A stretch of DNA of 56,922 bases, from contig CALXNZ010000015.1 of NCBI GenBank assembly GCA_944389885.1, positions 1 through 56,922 of the forward strand, written 5' to 3'. Each line of letters starts with the position of its first letter. Within the stretch, counting starts at the first letter, position 1. The DNA comes from an uncultured Opitutales bacterium (lineage in GTDB: Bacteria; Verrucomicrobiota; Verrucomicrobiia; Opitutales; Intestinicryptomonadaceae). This document shows positions 22,264 to 32,067 of the stretch, in pieces. The notes under the pieces are model-generated. The model was not told the origin of the DNA. It searched no databases and saw only the letters and a program-made list of their open reading frames with translations. Both the position numbers and the translations under genes were made by a program.

Positions 22264-23255
22264 TGCTTGATCCATCAAATGACTTTAATGCACCGTGTTA
22301 TGATGACACGTTTAGGCGAAATTTCTATTTCAAGGAGTTTAAACGTTTAGATGAGTACTTTATTGAACTCGACTACTGGATTATGCGCGAGGCATTTTCG
22401 TCTCGGATGGGAGCTTATTTAAATCTAAACCTGCGCTATTACGACGATTCAGGCGCAGGCGAGGAGATATTCCGCGATTTGTCAGAATCTGAAAGAAAGC
22501 TTTTTGAATCGAGAAGCTATTTTGTAGGCGACGAAATTATCGATGTCAGTACTTCTAAATTTGGAGATATTTACCATGTGACGGAGGTTTATGTATATGC
22601 TCCAAAAATAACTTTTACTTCGACCTCTACCGAGGTTGTTAATTTTCCGACACTGGTCGATTTTAATTTCAACTATTCAAAAACCTATTCTTTCAGCCAA
22701 ATACAATATCTTTGTGGGCTTGATGAAATCGGTTTCATTTCAAACGATTTAACTCTTGGTGATGAGTTCTACATAGAGCGCCTCGAGCAACGTATTGGTG
22801 GTACGTTATATTATACGTGTCGCTCAAGCATGTTGACGGTTTCTCGTCGGGAAGGTTCATACATATGGGCTAAAGCATCTGGTTTTACAAATCCATATTC
22901 CGGTCAGACTTGGACTGCTAAACAGGTTGTTTTTGACCACCGCGATGTAAGCGGTGGAGTTTTATATGTTAAATCACCGACAAAGACTTATCCTACTCGG
23001 GCACTCCAAGTTTCCGTCCGCAAGGAGACTACTTTTTATTCATTTTACAAACGCGAGCTCTATGAAAAATTTTTCCCAAAGGATCCATCGACCGGGATTG
23101 AAGTGGGGCAGATAGATTCTGGGACCAATCCAACTTACGCGGCATATAAGGTTATGATTCAAAATGGCACCGAAATCAGACCAAGCCCATCAACCGAAAC
23201 TGAGGTTTTTAAAAATTTGTGGAGGATCGACGATTTTTACACCGTTGCACGCTAA
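22263..23255 (+). CDS. Unknown tail protein after the tape measure
   Basis: This 330-residue, beta-rich protein with many Tyr and Phe starts in a TAATG overlap with the tape measure gene. In siphophages this place is taken by the distal tail protein, the adaptor between tube and baseplate, and the size fits. A helix-rich opening (NFYFKEFKRLDEYFIELDYW) is followed by strands. It matches no family I recognise. The sequence is more AT-rich than the head genes. It is the last phage gene before the region breaks off, so the rest of the baseplate and fibre module is missing. Confidence 0.5.
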   Translation: MLDPSNDFNAPCYDDTFRRNFYFKEFKRLDEYFIELDYWIMREAFSSRMGAYLNLNLRYYDDSGAGEEIFRDLSESERKLFESRSYFVGDEIIDVSTSKFGDIYHVTEVYVYAPKITFTSTSTEVVNFPTLVDFNFNYSKTYSFSQIQYLCGLDEIGFISNDLTLGDEFYIERLEQRIGGTLYYTCRSSMLTVSRREGSYIWAKASGFTNPYSGQTWTAKQVVFDHRDVSGGVLYVKSPTKTYPTRALQVSVRKETTFYSFYKRELYEKFFPKDPSTGIEVGQIDSGTNPTYAAYKVMIQNGTEIRPSPSTETEVFKNLWRIDDFYTVAR

Positions 23256-23351
23256 CTTAAACTACATTGCAAAATCATTGCAACGATTCTAAAAACGACA
23301 GAATATCCTCAAACGTTCGATTCTTTTCCTCAAACCGCCCGACGCGATACA

Positions 23352-23492
23352 ATGTGGAGATTTACAAAAAATAACGGAATAACGGAGGGCTTCCACCGCA
23401 AGATGAAGTTGATACAACGCAGAGCCTACGGATACAGAAACTTTGAAAATTACAGACTGAGAGTCCTCGTGGAATGCGGGGTGAATCTATGA
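23352..23492 (+). pseudogene. ISL3-family transposase remnant (C-terminal end only)
   Basis: The last 46 codons of a transposase remain: MWRFTKNNGITEGFHRKMKL, then IQRRAYGYRNFENYRLRVL, the conserved C-terminus of ISL3-family DDE transposases. Upstream, 23256-23351 stays open in this frame but shows no family resemblance, and the catalytic core is gone. Downstream, 23521-23548 (CCACAACCTTTGGTG within it) looks like a terminal inverted repeat of such an element. This remnant lies just where the prophage genes stop, so an IS insertion or IS-mediated deletion may have removed the phage's right end. Confidence 0.75.
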
Positions 23493-23591
23493 AAGGCAAA
23501 TCTAAAAAATCAACCTATTCCACAACCTTTGGTGTTGACCCCTTTTTTCTTAAAACTGTCTAACACCCTTGCAGTGTGAAAGTTATAAACG

Positions 23592-23678
23592 CGGAGAGAG
23601 AGGGATTCGAACCCCCGGACCTCTTGCGAGGTCAACGGTTTTCAAGACCGCCGCAATCGACCACTCTGCCATCTCTCC
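23592..23678 (-). tRNA. tRNA-Ser (UGA)
   Basis: An 87-nucleotide tRNA read leftward. The acceptor stem GGAGAGA / TCTCTCC is perfect, with G as discriminator. The anticodon loop CTTGAAA gives anticodon UGA. A long variable arm (GACCTCGCAAGAGGTC) marks it as a serine tRNA, and the T arm reads GGGGG-TTCGAAT-CCCTC. CCA is not encoded. Its 3' end points toward the prophage. Confidence 0.97.
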
Positions 23679-24292
23679 TTTTTTTTAATTCGCCACATAA
23701 AATCACCTGCTTCATTTTTGGCAACTCTTTTTCGCTATATATGATATTTTATTTCTTATCTTCCTTATCCCACCTCCATATCTTTACTCCTTCTCATGAA
23801 ATTAAATTATACCTTAAATAATCTTCCAATATCAAATATTGCCTTAAATGCCACTTGTCTTTCCTCTCCCAGAGTTGTTCCTTTTTCATTACTTATATAA
23901 CAATATATTATTCATATCATCAAAGCTTATCCCTTTATATTCCCCAAGTTCGGCTTTTCCCCCAACTTTTTTTACCAGGTGATAAAAAATGTACATTTTT
24001 GTAGCTTTTAATCTGCTTTGTTCCAGAAAATATCTTGACTTCTTCCGACTTTTTTTGATTGTTTTTATGCATCGAGGTGAATGTGTTGTCGGCCAATGTG
24101 GGCTATCTCGCATACTGTTGGTGAATTATACATTCCCTTCGCCGCAGTTCCGCTTCGCAATCGCGTATCCGGAATTTTAGACGATGGGCGATTCTTGCGT
24201 CTTCTCCCTTCACTCAACTTCAGTTGGTGCCGTTCGGAGATTTCGGCAGTCTTGTCCTTTCATAAAATAACATATCGAATCATATAAACTAT
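23679..24292. other. AT-rich intergenic region, no gene seen
   Basis: About 610 bases between the tRNA and ppdK hold no convincing reading frame; the open frames are short and hydrophobic or low-complexity. The last 50 bases contain a weak candidate promoter (TTGTCC at about 24254, then TCGAAT or TATAAA before the start). I see no hairpin or riboswitch I could name. Confidence 0.5.
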
Positions 24293-27052
24293 ATGGCAAA
24301 AAAAGTTGCTAAAAAATCAAAATCGACAGCTTCGGCTAAAATACCGTCAAAGAAGGTCAAATTTACTTATCTTTTCGGCGCTAAAACTGACGGTAATGCC
24401 ACCATGCGGAATCTTCTCGGGGGAAAAGGCGCAAATCTTGCGGAGATGGCCCGTATAGGTCTGCCGGTCCCACCAGGATTTACTATCACTACCGATGTCT
24501 GCACATACTATTATAATAACGGACAATCTTATCCAAAGTCCCTCGATGCGGAAGTTGTAGCCGGCGTGGCTTCTGTTGAAAAACAAATGGGCAAAATCTT
24601 CGGCGACGAAAACGATCCTTTGCTTTTTTCCGTCCGCTCCGGCGCCCGCGAATCAATGCCGGGCATGATGGATACAATCCTCAATCTCGGTCTCAATGAT
24701 AAAACCGTAGTCGGCCTCGCCAAAAAAACTGCAAATCCACGCTTCGCTTGGGACTGTTATAGACGCTTTATACAAATGTACGGGGACGTCGTAATGGGTG
24801 TGCAAGCCCGCAACGAGTCCGAAAGAGATCCATTCCACGAGGTCATGGAAGGATTGAAAAATGAAGTCGGTAAAAAAATGGATACCGAACTTTCCGTTGA
24901 AGATCTTCAAGAGCTCGTAAAACGCTATAAAGCTCTGATAAAAGAACGCACCAAAACTAATTTTCCCCAAGACGTATATAAACAACTCTGGGGCGCCATC
25001 GGCGCGGTCTTCGGTTCCTGGATGAACGACAGGGCCGTACTATACCGCCAAAAATACAATATACCCGCAAGTTGGGGCACCGCTGTCAATGTACAAACTA
25101 TGGTGTTTGGAAATAAGGGACAGTCAAGCGCTACAGGCGTGGCTTTCACTCGCGACCCCGCAAACGGCGAAAATAGGTTCTATGGCGAATATCTCATCAA
25201 CGCCCAAGGCGAAGACGTAGTTGCGGGTGTCCGCACTCCCCATAAAATTGAAATGCTCGCGGAGGAAATGCCACAAGCATATAAGACCCTTCTTTCAATT
25301 CGCGCAAAACTCGAAAAGCATTTCAAAGACATGCAGGATTTCGAGTTTACAATAGAAGAAAATAAGCTTTTCATGTTGCAGACTCGCAATGGGAAACGCA
25401 CGGGGCTTTCGGCTGTGCGCATTGCGGTGGAAATGAACAGGGAAGGGTTCATGAACGAAAAAACCGCCGTTCTTAAAATACCGGCGGATTCAATCTCAAG
25501 CCTATTGGTTCCCGTATTTGACGTGGCCGCTGTTAAAAAGGCAAAAGTTCTCACAAAAGGACTTCCTGCGGGTCCGGGAGCGGCGAGCGGAGTTGTCGTA
25601 TTTTCTGCGGCTCAAGCCGAAATGGCCTACGCTGCCGGTAAAAAAGCTATTCTTTGCCGCGAAGAAACATCTCCGGAAGATCTTCGCGGTATGATGGCCG
25701 CAGAGGGAATCCTCACCTCGCGCGGAGGAGTAAGCTCGCATGCGGCTTTGGTCGCCAGGCAAATGGGAAAAGTATGCATTTGCGCGGCGTCAGAAATCGC
25801 AATGGATTACAATCGCCATTTGATGAATATTGGCGATGTTGTCGTAAAAGAAGGAGACTATATATCAATAGACGGCACCACCGGCGAAGTCTTCTTGGGT
25901 GAAGTGGAAACAGCTCCGAGCGAAGTCATCAGGGTTCTTTCCGGAAAAATGAAGCCCTCGAAAAGCTATACTTATCAGCTCTATGAAACCGTAATGAAAT
26001 GGGCCGACAAGTATCGCAAACTCGGGGTACGCACTAATGCGGATAATCCCGCTCAGGCAAAAATGGCAATACAGCTTGGCGCCGAAGGCATAGGACTTTG
26101 CCGCACAGAGCATATGTTCTTTGAGGGCGACAGAATCGACGCCGTTAGGGAAATGATTCTCGCCACCGACACTTCAGACAGGGAAAAAGCCCTTGCCAAG
26201 CTTCTGCCTTATCAGCGCAAAGATTTTGAGGGAATATTTAAGGCTATGAAGGGTCTTCCCGTAACGGTAAGGCTTCTCGACCCGCCATTGCATGAATTCC
26301 TTCCGCACGACGGCGCAGCCCGCAATGCGCTCGCCGAAAAAATGGGCGTTTCCCCGGAATTGCTCTCTGACCGTTGCAAGGCTCTTAAAGAGCAGAATCC
26401 TATGCTTGGGCACAGAGGGTGCAGGCTCGGAAACAGCTATCCGGAAATCACCCGCATGCAGGCCCGCGCTATATTCGAGGCTGCCGCAAACGTCATAAAA
26501 TCAAAGACACCCGTAAAGGTGGAAGTTATGGTTCCACTCGTGGGATTCGTTCAAGAGCTTAAATTCCAGGCATCTGTAATCAGGGAAGTCGCGGAAAAAG
26601 TCATGAAAGAAAAGAAAGTTAAAATAGACTATATGCTCGGAACTATGATAGAAGTTCCGCGCGGCGCCCTCACTGCCGATGAAATCGCAGAGGTCGCTGA
26701 ATTCTTCTCTTTCGGAACAAACGACCTCACCCAAACAGGCCTCGGCATGAGCCGCGACGACTCCGGCAGTTTCCTCGGACGCTATAAGGATCTTGATATA
26801 CTCCCCAAAAACCCGTTTGCATCTATAGATAAAGACGGTGTCGGAAAGCTTGTGCGCATAGGTTCCGAACTCGGCAGATCAACCCGCAAAAATATAAAGC
26901 TGGGCATCTGCGGAGAGCACGGCGGAGATCCGGACTCCATCGACTTCTTTAACGACGTAGGGCTAAATTATGTAAGTTGCTCGCCGCCAAGAGTTCCGGT
27001 GGCACGTCTGGCTGCGGCTCAAGCGGCTTTAAAAAAGAGCTCCGCTCGTTAA
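24293..27052 (+). CDS. ppdK: Pyruvate, phosphate dikinase
   Basis: This 919-residue enzyme converts pyruvate, ATP and phosphate to PEP, AMP and pyrophosphate, or the reverse, in the cytoplasm. The N-terminal nucleotide-binding part has [21 protein letters not shown] and [16 protein letters not shown]. The central swivelling domain carries the phosphate-accepting His483 in [15 protein letters not shown] (usually GGMTSHAA). The C-terminal PEP barrel has [35 protein letters not shown] and [10 protein letters not shown]. The first 20 residues are a Lys-rich extension. It stands alone between the tRNA region and a terminator. No ribosome site precedes the ATG. Confidence 0.97.
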   Translation: MAKKVAKKSKSTASAKIPSKKVKFTYLFGAKTDGNATMRNLLGGKGANLAEMARIGLPVPPGFTITTDVCTYYYNNGQSYPKSLDAEVVAGVASVEKQMGKIFGDENDPLLFSVRSGARESMPGMMDTILNLGLNDKTVVGLAKKTANPRFAWDCYRRFIQMYGDVVMGVQARNESERDPFHEVMEGLKNEVGKKMDTELSVEDLQELVKRYKALIKERTKTNFPQDVYKQLWGAIGAVFGSWMNDRAVLYRQKYNIPASWGTAVNVQTMVFGNKGQSSATGVAFTRDPANGENRFYGEYLINAQGEDVVAGVRTPHKIEMLAEEMPQAYKTLLSIRAKLEKHFKDMQDFEFTIEENKLFMLQTRNGKRTGLSAVRIAVEMNREGFMNEKTAVLKIPADSISSLLVPVFDVAAVKKAKVLTKGLPAGPGAASGVVVFSAAQAEMAYAAGKKAILCREETSPEDLRGMMAAEGILTSRGGVSSHAALVARQMGKVCICAASEIAMDYNRHLMNIGDVVVKEGDYISIDGTTGEVFLGEVETAPSEVIRVLSGKMKPSKSYTYQLYETVMKWADKYRKLGVRTNADNPAQAKMAIQLGAEGIGLCRTEHMFFEGDRIDAVREMILATDTSDREKALAKLLPYQRKDFEGIFKAMKGLPVTVRLLDPPLHEFLPHDGAARNALAEKMGVSPELLSDRCKALKEQNPMLGHRGCRLGNSYPEITRMQARAIFEAAANVIKSKTPVKVEVMVPLVGFVQELKFQASVIREVAEKVMKEKKVKIDYMLGTMIEVPRGALTADEIAEVAEFFSFGTNDLTQTGLGMSRDDSGSFLGRYKDLDILPKNPFASIDKDGVGKLVRIGSELGRSTRKNIKLGICGEHGGDPDSIDFFNDVGLNYVSCSPPRVPVARLAAAQAALKKSSAR

Positions 27053-27091
27053 TCCCAAAATAAAAGAACTTCCATTTGGGAGTCCTTTTTT
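27053..27091 (+). terminator. Terminator after ppdK
   Basis: TCCCAAA (27053-27059) and TTTGGGA (27075-27081) pair around a loop of about 15 bases, followed by a T-run at 27086-27091. It begins two bases after the ppdK stop codon. The stem is only 7 bp, so termination may be partial. Confidence 0.65.
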
Positions 27092-27394
27092 ATATTTAAA
27101 ATTTACAGTGCGATACTTTTGTATCGCTATATTATTTTGTTAATAATTATAATTATGTAAAAATCATTTAGAGCAAAATAGGGTATATAATATGAAAATT
27201 TGTCAAAATTTTTATTTTTTTGGTCAATTTATAGCGATTTCTTCCGAAACAATATATTGTTCATAAATAGAAAAATTACTTGTTATAGTGGTTCGTCTTC
27301 TTCAATCTCTAAATACTATATTATTATTTTGAACCGAAGTTGTGCGCTTTGGCTCTTGTAGGTTAAGTGCGCATTGTAAGGTGAAGGTAAAAAC
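27092..27394. promoter_or_regulatory. AT-rich upstream region of the RND operon with a palindrome
   Basis: No gene is seen in these 303 bases. AACAATATATTGTT at 27248-27261 is a perfect 14-bp palindrome, about 130 bases before the operon start. TTCATA (27260-27265) and TATAGT (27284-27289) with an 18-base spacer could be a promoter, which the palindrome would overlap at the -35. No regulator gene is adjacent. Both calls are by eye. Confidence 0.35.
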
Positions 27395-28717
27395 ATGAAA
27401 TACATAAAAATCGTTGCGGCATTATCAATAGTTCTGGCGTTCGGGGCATGTCAAAAACAGGAGATTAAGCGGAGCATTCCGCCGACCCCTGCGCTCTTAG
27501 TAAAAGCTGAATCAAAAAAACTGGCACCGTACATTCCCACTTTAGGCACTACGGCATCCTTTCAAAGCGTGCAAATCGTCCCCCAGGTTTCGGGCCAAAT
27601 AATAAAAATCAACTTCAAGCAGGGTGAATTTGTCAAAGAGGGCGATATTATCGCCGAAATCGATCCGCGTCCGTATAAGGCGCAAGTGATGCAGGCCGAA
27701 GGGGCGCTTGCGCAAAGCAAGGCGCAGTTGCGCATAGACGAACTTGAAGTGGAGCGCAATAAGAAGCTCGTAAAGGACAATTACGTGGACAAGCAGACCT
27801 TTGACTCCTATGTGGCGAGAGTGGAGGTTGACAAGGGAATTGTCGAGGCAAACCAAGCCGCTCTCGATCTGGCCAAAATCAATCTTGAATGGTGCTCTAT
27901 AAAAGCTCCTTGCGACGGCAAGATGGGTTTTTACAATATAAATTCAGGCAATGTTGTAGCGGCAGGATCTTCTGTTATTACAACAATAGAATACGTTAAT
28001 AAGCTCTATGTGGATTTTGTGATTCCGAGTCAAAAACTTTACGATATTCAACAATACATAAAAAAGGCTGAGGGCGGAAAAATTAAAGTTTTAGTATCGT
28101 ATATTGAAGACTCTCAGAAATCGCGCAAGAGGGAAGCTTTGGTCGATACGGTGTTAAACAAGATGCGTTATGCCTCAGGCACAGCGGTATTGCGCGGAGT
28201 AATGGAAAACTCTGACCATCTTTTCTGGCCTGATCAACCCGTAAGCGTCACTATACACGACGGCGTTGAAAGTGAAACCGTGCTCGTTCCCGATATTTGC
28301 GTACAAATGGGGCCTTCTAAGAATTATGTTTATCTGGCCCGTCCATACAAAGACGGTGTGTTTATAATGGAGCAGGTCCCTGTGGAGAAAGGACAACTCT
28401 TTGACGGCAATATGAGAGCCGTCAAAGGTATAAAGCCTGGAGATTTGGTCGCCTTGCAAGTAAACCAATTGCGCTTGCAGGCCGGGCCTTTCGTGTATAT
28501 GGCTACCGCTGACGGAGCTATCATAGGCGCTGACGGGAAACCCATAACCACTCCCGAAAAAATGAAAGAATTTATGCTGAATGCGGCCAATGTAGCCGAT
28601 TCCCTTAGGGTCGAGATGATGCAGAAGGCCGCGGCAAAAGCCGCGCAAGCAGGAAAACTTTCTTCGGAAGTAGCCGCCGCCACTAAAGCAGCGCAGGCAC
28701 AGCCGGCTAAGCAATAA
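27395..28717 (+). CDS. RND efflux periplasmic adaptor (AcrA/MexA-like lipoprotein)
   Basis: This 440-residue membrane fusion protein has a signal peptide with lipobox AFGAC (Cys at residue 19). The first lipoyl half reads VQIVPQVSGQIIKINFKQGEFV and GDIIAEIDPRPYKAQV, an alpha-helical hairpin follows (about residues 105-160), then the second lipoyl half (WCSIKAPCDGKMGFYNI) and beta-barrel domains. The last 70 residues are an unusual Ala/Lys-rich tail. It links the inner-membrane pump to the outer-membrane channel coded downstream. AAGG precedes the ATG. It is the first gene of the three-gene operon; the substrate is unknown. Confidence 0.95.
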   Translation: MKYIKIVAALSIVLAFGACQKQEIKRSIPPTPALLVKAESKKLAPYIPTLGTTASFQSVQIVPQVSGQIIKINFKQGEFVKEGDIIAEIDPRPYKAQVMQAEGALAQSKAQLRIDELEVERNKKLVKDNYVDKQTFDSYVARVEVDKGIVEANQAALDLAKINLEWCSIKAPCDGKMGFYNINSGNVVAAGSSVITTIEYVNKLYVDFVIPSQKLYDIQQYIKKAEGGKIKVLVSYIEDSQKSRKREALVDTVLNKMRYASGTAVLRGVMENSDHLFWPDQPVSVTIHDGVESETVLVPDICVQMGPSKNYVYLARPYKDGVFIMEQVPVEKGQLFDGNMRAVKGIKPGDLVALQVNQLRLQAGPFVYMATADGAIIGADGKPITTPEKMKEFMLNAANVADSLRVEMMQKAAAKAAQAGKLSSEVAAATKAAQAQPAKQ

Positions 28718-28749
28718 CTTCCCGATTTAATCTCAATTTCTGAAATATT

Positions 28750-31700
28750 ATGTCGGAAGATATAGAAAAAAAGGATACTGAGGCCACTAATGAAGAACTC
28801 GGCATAACCGGGACTTCAATTTCCGACCTCTTTATAAATCGTCCGGTCATGACGGTACTTCTTGCTCTGGCGTCGGCGTTTTTCGGAATTTTCGCTTATA
28901 AATCCATGCCTGTAAACGATTTGCCGGGCGTAGATTATCCCGTGATACAAGTAAGCGTATCATATCCTGGAGCTGATCCGGCTATAATGGCGGCAAATGT
29001 GGCATCGCCCCTTGAGCAGCAGTTCATGCAAATTCCCGGAATCGAAATGATTACCAGCCGCAACAGCTTTGGGGCAAGTTCTATAATATTGCAGTTCTCG
29101 CTTTCAAAAGATATATCGGCTGCGGCTACCGACGTTCAAAGCGCCATACAGCGCTCAATGGGAAGTCTGCCTTCGGATTTGCCTTCGCCTCCATCGTTTA
29201 CGCAGGATAATCCGAACGATATGCCAATATACATAGTTTCGGTGACGAGCGAAGGCATGCCTATATATGAACTGTACGATTACGCATATTCGCAAGTGGC
29301 GCAGCAACTGAATATGGTGACGGGAGTTTCAAAAGTTGATATATACGCTTCTCCGCGAGCGCTTAGACTCGAGGTCGATTTAAAAAAGCTATACAATCTC
29401 GGTTATACAACAACGGATTTATACGGGGCTTTGTCGCGATCGACAAACATGACTGGCGCGGGTAATTTGCAAGGGCCAACTTCGCAATTTGTCTTGTTCC
29501 CCAATACGCAGCTTACGGAAGCTAAAGATTATGATAATCTGGTAGTAGGCTTTAAAGATGGGTCTCCAATATTTTTAAATCAAATTGCAAAGGCCATCGA
29601 TTCTCTGCAGCTTGATACTATAAATATTTCTTTCTATTCGCGCGCGATAGCTGAAAAATCGGCAGGAAAGGAGACTTCCGCAATTGCGATGGGGATAAGC
29701 AAGAGAGCCGACGGAAACGCGGTGGCGACCGTGGCTGAATTGCGTAAAATGCTAAAAAAATTCCAAACGGAATTACCTTCATCGGTTATGGTAAGCGAGT
29801 TTTACGATCATTCTAAGCTTATAATAGACAATATAGACGACGTAAAAGAAACTTTGTTTATAGCCTTTGTCCTGGTAGTGTTCGTCATATATCTTTTTCT
29901 TGGGCGTTTTAGGGACACCCTTATTCCGGCGGTCGCTTTGCCATTTTCCTTATTGCTTACATTCATATTTATGTACGCGTTCGGGTTCTCTATAAACAAT
30001 TTGTCCCTCCTGGGGCTTACTATGGCAATAGGCTTCCTCGTCGACGACGCCATAGTGTTCTTGGAAAACACCGTGAGACGAATGGAGGATTTCGGGGAAT
30101 CTCCACGCGTGGCAACTCTCAAATCAGCCAGGGAAATCTCATTTACAATATTAAGTATGACCCTCTCTTTGGCGGCAGTTTTTATTCCGCTCGTATTCAT
30201 GAGCGGAATTACGGGTAGGGTATTTAAAGAATTTTCTGTGACAATAGTTATGGCTACTCTTATGTCGGGGATGGTTAGCCTTACGCTCACACCATTGATG
30301 TGTTCGCGAATTCTACATAAGCGCACAAAAGAATTTTCAGACAAGACTCCTGTCGAGAAGATTTCCTGGTCTATTGAAAGAGCCTTCTTGCGAATATATT
30401 CGCCTTCATTGTCATGGATGCTGCGCCAGAATTTCTTAACATTGCTGATAATTGTGTCGTGCTTTTACGGCACCTACTACTTCGGTACCCGTTTGCCGCA
30501 AATATTCTTTCCCATAGGCGATAGCGGATTTATGCAGGGTGTCTTTATCACCAATACCAAAACTTCGCCGGAAGAAATCGGAAAGATGCAGGAGAAAGTG
30601 GCGAAAGTATTGCACGAGACTCCGTGTGTCAGAAATTATGTCTTGGTTTCCGGAGAGACATCTTTCATAAACCAAAATATGGGGCTCGGATTTATAGTTC
30701 TTGACGACGATAAACAAAAACGCCCCCCCATAGAGGAAGTTGCCGAATCAATCAATTCAAGGATTTCAATGATTCCCGGCCTCGTATCGGCTTTTGAACC
30801 GCAGCCCACTCTTAAAATCTCGACGGGCGCAACAAGCACCCAACAGGGAAAATATGCTTATGCGCTGTCATCGATGAACCAAAGTGAATTGTATAAAGCC
30901 GCGGAATCTTTTATTCAAAAATTGTCTGCGAGGCGCACGGATTTCTTTTCAAATTTGCAGTCAGACATGTATTTGGACAATCCCCAAATTCAGCTGGAAA
31001 TATATAGGGATAAAGCCGCGATGATAGGGCTTTCCGCGGATAATTTTTCAGACGTATTTAGAAACGCATACGCTAAATTCTATTACTATCTTATAAAAAG
31101 CACATTCCAACAGTATTGGAGCATAATGGAAGCTTCGCCAAAGGACAGGTCTTTTGAATCGAATCTTACAATGTTAAATTTTGCCCCAGATTCATACCTG
31201 ACTGGAGGCATGCCAGTGCGCACTATAGACGGCGGCGGAGCAGAGGTGAACCCTCCGTATAATTTGTCGTCTTTAATTCCATTTTCCAGCATTTCTGGAA
31301 CAAAGACGACATTGTCGCCGGTTTCCGTGAACCATATAAACAACTTTCCGTCGGTGACAATATACTTCGACCTTCAACCCGGAGTCGCGATAGGCGATGT
31401 CACTAAATGGATAAGCTCATTGGCAAAAACCGAACTTCCAGAGACGGTGACGGGCAAGTTTGTAGGAGAAGCCGTGACCTTCCAAGAGACCATGCGCAGC
31501 CTGTTTATCCTAATGGGCGTGGCAATATTTGTGATGTATGTAATTTTGGGTATATTGTACGAAAGCTACGTTCACCCGATAACCGTTTTGATTTCCCTCC
31601 CGATTGCGCTTGTGGGCGGATTGGCAAGCTTGTGGATAGGAAATATGGAATTGTCTATATATTCTGCGATAGGACTTTTCATGTTGATGGGCATAGTCAA

Positions 31701-32046
31701 AAAGAACGGGATAATGGTAATCGACTTCGCAATAATGCGCGAGGCCTCCGGAATGGCTCCCCGCGACGCCATTCACGAAGCCTGCATGGAAAGATTCCGC
31801 CCGATAATTATGACGACATTCGCGGCGTTAATGGGAATGTTGCCGATAGCCCTTGGCTGGGGAAAAGCCGATGCCGAAAGCCGAATACCACTCGGAGTGG
31901 TAGTTGTTGGCGGGCTCGTTTTTTCGCAGCTGATAACTCTTTATGTGACACCGGTAGTGTATCTGTGGATAGACTTCTTCCAGCGCAAGGTATTGGATAA
32001 AATACCTTTCTTTGCCAGAGGCAACATTGCCATAACCCAGAAATAA
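28750..32046 (+). CDS. RND efflux pump, HAE1 family (AcrB/MexB-like)
   Basis: This 1098-residue inner-membrane transporter uses proton influx to export hydrophobic or amphiphilic compounds. It opens with SISDLFINRPVMTVLLALA after a 25-residue acidic extension. The proton relay is intact: Asp-Asp in AIGFLVDDAIVFLENTVRRM (TM4) and Lys in LMGIVKKNGIMVIDFA (TM10). Two large periplasmic loops occupy about residues 60-360 and 590-900. The length is a little over the usual 1,030-1,050. It sits between the adaptor and the channel gene, 32 and 21 bases away. No Shine-Dalgarno sequence is visible. Confidence 0.97.
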   Translation: MSEDIEKKDTEATNEELGITGTSISDLFINRPVMTVLLALASAFFGIFAYKSMPVNDLPGVDYPVIQVSVSYPGADPAIMAANVASPLEQQFMQIPGIEMITSRNSFGASSIILQFSLSKDISAAATDVQSAIQRSMGSLPSDLPSPPSFTQDNPNDMPIYIVSVTSEGMPIYELYDYAYSQVAQQLNMVTGVSKVDIYASPRALRLEVDLKKLYNLGYTTTDLYGALSRSTNMTGAGNLQGPTSQFVLFPNTQLTEAKDYDNLVVGFKDGSPIFLNQIAKAIDSLQLDTINISFYSRAIAEKSAGKETSAIAMGISKRADGNAVATVAELRKMLKKFQTELPSSVMVSEFYDHSKLIIDNIDDVKETLFIAFVLVVFVIYLFLGRFRDTLIPAVALPFSLLLTFIFMYAFGFSINNLSLLGLTMAIGFLVDDAIVFLENTVRRMEDFGESPRVATLKSAREISFTILSMTLSLAAVFIPLVFMSGITGRVFKEFSVTIVMATLMSGMVSLTLTPLMCSRILHKRTKEFSDKTPVEKISWSIERAFLRIYSPSLSWMLRQNFLTLLIIVSCFYGTYYFGTRLPQIFFPIGDSGFMQGVFITNTKTSPEEIGKMQEKVAKVLHETPCVRNYVLVSGETSFINQNMGLGFIVLDDDKQKRPPIEEVAESINSRISMIPGLVSAFEPQPTLKISTGATSTQQGKYAYALSSMNQSELYKAAESFIQKLSARRTDFFSNLQSDMYLDNPQIQLEIYRDKAAMIGLSADNFSDVFRNAYAKFYYYLIKSTFQQYWSIMEASPKDRSFESNLTMLNFAPDSYLTGGMPVRTIDGGGAEVNPPYNLSSLIPFSSISGTKTTLSPVSVNHINNFPSVTIYFDLQPGVAIGDVTKWISSLAKTELPETVTGKFVGEAVTFQETMRSLFILMGVAIFVMYVILGILYESYVHPITVLISLPIALVGGLASLWIGNMELSIYSAIGLFMLMGIVKKNGIMVIDFAIMREASGMAPRDAIHEACMERFRPIIMTTFAALMGMLPIALGWGKADAESRIPLGVVVVGGLVFSQLITLYVTPVVYLWIDFFQRKVLDKIPFFARGNIAITQK

Positions 32047-32067
32047 ATTAGAAACGGATATTGTATT

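Larger units (their letters stand above)
1..23255. mobile_element. Prophage with Mu-like head module (left part outside window, right end truncated)
   Basis: This span holds a repressor switch, early genes going left, and a nearly gapless late operon going right with terminase, portal, protease/scaffold, capsid, MuF, gpG, tail tube, chaperones and tape measure. The head genes match phage Mu families, but the layout (early and late arms diverging from the repressor) does not follow Mu. No transposase or integrase is visible; either could lie left of position 1. The right limit is inferred from the last phage-type gene (stop at 23255), followed by an IS remnant and a tRNA gene. Baseplate, fibre and endolysin genes are missing from the right side. 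Confidence 0.93.

Noticed and set aside
23679..24292. Short ORFs in the gap before ppdK
   Set aside because: They are short, hydrophobic or low-complexity, with no ribosome sites and no operon context.
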